From an uncultured Collinsella sp. (lineage in GTDB: Bacteria > Actinomycetota > Coriobacteriia > Coriobacteriales > Coriobacteriaceae), in NCBI GenBank assembly GCA_900752475.1, contig CAADVJ010000112.1, positions 1 through 7,539 of the forward strand: a DNA stretch of 7,539 nucleotides, written 5' to 3'. Numbering within the stretch: the stretch's first letter is position 1; the number at the start of each line of letters is the position of its first letter. Both the position numbers and the translations under genes were made by a program. Positions 5,461-7,539 of the stretch are shown here, in pieces. The notes beneath the pieces are model-generated. The model was not told the origin of the DNA. It saw nothing but the letters and a program-made list of their open reading frames with translations, and searched no databases.

Positions 5461-5829
5461 ATGATTCAGATGCAAACCATGCTGAACGTCGCCGACAACT
5501 CCGGCGCTCGCAAGATTCGCTGCATCAAGGTGCTTGGCGGTTCCAAGCGTCGTTATGCAGGCATCGGCGATGTGTTCATCGGTGCTGTCCAGGAGGCTAC
5601 CCCTGGCGCCAACGTCAAAAAGAAGGACGTTGTCCGTTGCGTCGTCGTTCGCACCGTTAAGGAGATCCGCCGCAAGGATGGCTCCTACATTCGCTTTGAT
5701 GAGAACGCCTGCGTTGTCATCAACAACGATGGTTCGCCCGTCGGTACCCGTATCTTCGGGCCCGTCGCTCGCGAGCTTCGTGACAAGAAGTACATGAAGA
5801 TCGTCTCGCTCGCTCCCGAGACCCTGTAG
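5461..5829 (+). CDS. rplN: Large ribosomal subunit protein L14
   Basis: L14 binds 23S rRNA at the subunit interface and forms part of bridge B8; it also contacts L19 and the silencing factor RsfS. The 122-aa protein has the exact family length. It contains MIQMQTMLNVADNSGARKI, CIKVLGGSKRRYAGIGD, the Lys-rich KKKDVVRCVVVRT stretch, GSYIRFDENACVVIN and the closing GTRIFGPVARELR. GGAGGA at 5446-5451 sits about 10 bases before the ATG. A CCTC upstream (near 5426) could pair with GAGG of this site. It appears to head its own short unit with rplX. Confidence 0.98.
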   Translation: MIQMQTMLNVADNSGARKIRCIKVLGGSKRRYAGIGDVFIGAVQEATPGANVKKKDVVRCVVVRTVKEIRRKDGSYIRFDENACVVINNDGSPVGTRIFGPVARELRDKKYMKIVSLAPETL

Positions 5830-5842
5830 TTAGGGGAGATAT

Positions 5843-6148
5843 ATGTATATCAAGAAGGGCGATAAGGTCCAGGTTCTCTCTGGTAAGGATCGCGGCAAGC
5901 AGGGCGTTATCCTGCGTGCTCTCCCCGCCGAGAACAAGGTCGTTGTCGAGGGCGTTTCGGTCGTCAAGAAGGCCGTCAAGCCCAACGCTGCCAACCAGCA
6001 GGGCGGCATCGTTTCGCAGGAGGCTCCCATCGACGCCTCCAACGTCAATCTCGTCTGCCCCGAGTGCGGTAAGGTTACCCGCGTCGGTCACGAGAAGGAC
6101 GGCAAGAACAAGCTGCGCGTCTGCAAGAAGTGCGGCCACAAGTTCTAA
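5843..6148 (+). CDS. rplX: Large ribosomal subunit protein L24, zinc-ribbon form
   Basis: L24 is an assembly initiator that binds the 5' region of 23S rRNA through a KOW domain. The 101-aa product starts MYIKKGDKVQVLSGKDRGKQG, the KOW motif, and continues NKVVVEGVSVVKK. The C-terminal part has two CxxC pairs (C72/C75 in CPECG and C94/C97 in CKKCG), so this is the zinc-binding version of L24. AGGGGAG at 5832-5838 is only 4 bases from the ATG. It starts 13 bases after rplN. The usual next gene, rplE, is missing; an intrinsic terminator follows 26 bases after the stop. Confidence 0.98.
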   Translation: MYIKKGDKVQVLSGKDRGKQGVILRALPAENKVVVEGVSVVKKAVKPNAANQQGGIVSQEAPIDASNVNLVCPECGKVTRVGHEKDGKNKLRVCKKCGHKF

Positions 6149-6174
6149 GCTGCCCGCAACATCAAGTTGCTAGC

Positions 6175-6208
6175 AAAGGCCCGGATGCCACGGCACCCGG
6201 GCCTTTTT
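6175..6208 (+). terminator. Intrinsic terminator after rplX
   Basis: AAAGGCCCGG (6175-6184) is perfectly complementary to CCGGGCCTTT (6197-6206). Together they make a 10-bp stem with a 12-base loop that can partly pair inside (TGCC/GGCA). The T run at 6204-6208 follows. This is a textbook Rho-independent terminator and ends the ribosomal protein cluster at rplX. Confidence 0.92.
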
Positions 6209-6218
6209 CTATCCCCAC

Positions 6219-6465
6219 TCATTGGGGACAGGCTTAAATGAGTGGCCGTTGTTTGGTGGTCATTGGGGACAGACATAAATGAGTAGTCGTTTGGGACCTT
6301 CTTCAACGACCAGTCGATGGGGACTGTCTTTAGATCTGTATATCTGGTCATCTGGGATAGGCTTCAACGAAAGCGGCACATAGGGACTGTCTCTAGGTGT
6401 CGGCACATAGGGACGTTCCCCTTTTGCCGGCAGTTTGGGACGGTCCTTTGATGTCTGATGTCCCC
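6219..6465. repeat. Cluster of degenerate GGGAC repeats with partial 27-bp spacing
   Basis: GGGAC begins at 6225, 6266, 6293, 6320, 6383, 6410 and 6437. A variant GGGAT is at 6354, and the reverse complement GTCCCC is at 6460-6465. Steps of exactly 27 bp occur four times. Longer similarities are embedded: CGGCACATAGGGAC occurs exactly at 6374-6387 and 6401-6414, CTTCAACGA at 6301-6309 and 6362-6370, and 6219-6245 matches 6260-6286 at 24 of 27 bases. Several units are near-palindromic (GGGACGTTCCC at 6410-6420). Similar GGGACNGTCC repeats are recalled from intergenic regions of Collinsella-type genomes and resemble REP-like elements. No gene lies here. Unit length and degeneracy do not fit a CRISPR array. 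Confidence 0.75.
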
Positions 6466-6479
6466 AGAGGGGTGGAGTA

Positions 6480-6726
6480 TCACGGCCTACTCTGTTCTTT
6501 AGGGCTTTGGTGTTCCGCCTCTCTATGATTCACAAGGATTGTCGCATGCGCATTTATGCGCATAGTTTTGCGCGACAATACGCATAACTGCGCAAACATC
6601 TGCCAACTATGGCTAAATAATGACCGATAAGCAAATAAATACGCAAACACGAGCAGATACGCGCGCAATTGTGCGACTATAGGGTTGTTTGAAATGAAGG
6701 ACTTCCGATGACTCAGGAGGCACATC
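6480..6726 (+). promoter_or_regulatory. AT-richer regulatory region before the oxidoreductase gene, with large dyad
   Basis: No gene is supported here. ATTGTCGC (6538-6545) and GCGACAAT (6572-6579) are perfect inverted copies. They enclose ATGCGCA (6546-6552) and TGCGCAT (6557-6563), a 7-bp stem with a TTTA loop. The 8-bp palindrome ATGCGCAT therefore occurs twice, exactly 10 bp apart. Further GCGCA or ACGCA motifs follow at about 6581, 6590, 6641 and 6659-6666. A weak -10-like TATAGG is at 6678-6683 without a clear -35. AGGAGG at 6715-6720 is the ribosome-binding site of the next gene. The pattern suggests a repressor or activator operator region, but the factor is unknown. Confidence 0.45.
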
Positions 6727-7539
6727 ATGGCAGATTCCAAACAGGCTCCGCTCGACGCCGAGGCAGCCGCAAAGGCGGCGTTTGCCTCGGTCCAGAATCA
6801 GCCGTTCCCAAACGACATCTTTACGGCTCCCGAGCTTCGTTGGGCTGTGATCGGGTGCGGCGTTATCGCCAACCAGATGGCCCAGTCTCTCGCTCTTGCC
6901 GGCCGCAAGCTTGCGGGCGTCGCCAACCGCACGCTGTCTAAGGCTCAGGCTTTTGCCGAGCAGTATGGCATCGAGAAGGTCTATGACACGGTCGAGGACC
7001 TCTATGCCGATCCGGATATCGACGCGATCTATATCACCACCCCGCATAACACGCATATCACTTACCTGCGCGCCGCTCTGGCAGCTGGCAAGCACGTGCT
7101 CTGCGAAAAGGCCATTACCCTAAATTCTGCCGAGCTCGACGAGGCCTGTGCCATTGCCGACGAGCATAACGTGGTCCTCATGGACGCCACCACGGTGCTT
7201 CACATGCCCTTGTATCAGGAGCTGCGTCGTCGCATGGATGCTGGCGAGTTCGGCCGCATGAACCTCGCTCAGCTCAACTTTGGCAGCTACAAGGAGTACG
7301 GCGATTTGACCAATCGTTTCTACAATCGCAACCTTGCTGGCGGTGCCATGCTCGATATTGGCGTGTATGCCCTGTCCGTCATGCGCCTCTTTATGGCAAG
7401 CCAGCCCGCCGAGGTCGTTTCGCTGGGCAACACCTGTGAGACCGGCGTCGACGTGGCGGGGGGCATCGGCTGGCCTAATGCCGCGGAGCAGGGGGGGGTT
7501 GGGGGCCCTAACGTCCACCCCACGGAGACCAAACAGCCG
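6727..7539 (+). CDS. Gfo/Idh/MocA-family NAD(P)-dependent oxidoreductase, C-terminus beyond window
   Basis: This cytoplasmic dehydrogenase family oxidises or reduces sugars, inositols or dihydrodiols using NAD(P). The open frame of 271 codons has no stop before the edge; full-length members are about 330-350 aa. A polar N-terminal extension of some 37 residues precedes the Rossmann fold: WAVIGCGVIANQMA (GxGxxA at 43-48), AGVANRT, DIDAIYITTPHNTH, and AGKHVLCEKAITLN at about 119-132. The usual EKP is EKA here (E127-K128-A129). GGAMLDIGVYAL at 205-216 matches the catalytic GG...D.G.Y region (D210, Y214). ATG 6727 is chosen because AGGAGG lies 6 bases upstream. The substrate cannot be told. The last ~30 codons are G-rich and depart from the family pattern, probably through poor sequence. 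It is unrelated to the ribosomal genes and separated from them by a terminator. Confidence 0.9.
   Translation, partial: MADSKQAPLDAEAAAKAAFASVQNQPFPNDIFTAPELRWAVIGCGVIANQMAQSLALAGRKLAGVANRTLSKAQAFAEQYGIEKVYDTVEDLYADPDIDAIYITTPHNTHITYLRAALAAGKHVLCEKAITLNSAELDEACAIADEHNVVLMDATTVLHMPLYQELRRRMDAGEFGRMNLAQLNFGSYKEYGDLTNRFYNRNLAGGAMLDIGVYALSVMRLFMASQPAEVVSLGNTCETGVDVAGGIGWPNAAEQGGVGGPNVHPTETKQP

Noticed and set aside
6145..6351. Short - strand ORF with repeating VPND words
   Set aside because: It overlaps the terminator and the repeat cluster; the peptide repeats only reflect repeat spacing divisible by three.
6219..6465. Possible CRISPR array
   Set aside because: The conserved core is only about 5-14 bases, spacing varies (27-41 bp), neighbouring units share sequence beyond the core, and no cas gene is near.
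6708..6941. ORF starting at ATG 6708
   Set aside because: It is out of frame with the clear oxidoreductase frame at 6727, which has the AGGAGG site and Rossmann motifs.

Overview
The window is a run of twelve large- and small-subunit ribosomal protein genes, all on the + strand. It is the core of the classical S10/spc cluster (rplC-rplD-rplW-rplB-rpsS-rplV-rpsC-rplP-rpmC-rpsQ-rplN-rplX), followed by a partial Gfo/Idh/MocA-family oxidoreductase gene running off the right edge. Protein sequences and the strongly biased, C-ending codons suggest a Gram-positive, moderately GC-rich gut-type actinobacterium of the Coriobacteriia, most likely Collinsella or a close relative. That assignment is inferred from recall, not from a search. 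No mobile element, phage or defence genes were seen.

Layout. Positions 1-359 are non-coding: a long inverted repeat at the left edge, a promoter-like element near 150-176 and a structured leader before rplC. rplC, rplD and rplW form a first block (360-1941). A 179-bp gap follows, with a strong hairpin and a second copy of the promoter-like element found before rplC. The second block (2121-5342) is rplB, rpsS, rplV, rpsC, rplP, rpmC and rpsQ, tightly packed with 1-base overlaps at rpsC/rplP and rplP/rpmC. A 118-bp gap with an inverted repeat and a TATAAA box precedes the third block, rplN-rplX (5461-6148), which ends at a clear intrinsic terminator (6175-6208). Next come degenerate GGGAC-type repeats with a partial 27-bp rhythm (6219-6465), an AT-richer stretch with a large dyad and many GCGCA motifs (6538-6700), and the oxidoreductase start at 6727.

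The twelve proteins are all ribosome components. The unusual part is the architecture. rpsJ is not immediately upstream of rplC, rplE does not follow rplX, and the cluster seems split into three transcription modules, two of which share a near-identical upstream element. No wholly new system is evident. The best leads are this duplicated element (22 of 25 bases identical, each copy opening a 26-codon ORF), the two leader hairpins, the C-terminally extended L16, and the repeat and dyad region before the oxidoreductase. The last ~90 bases look like degraded sequence.
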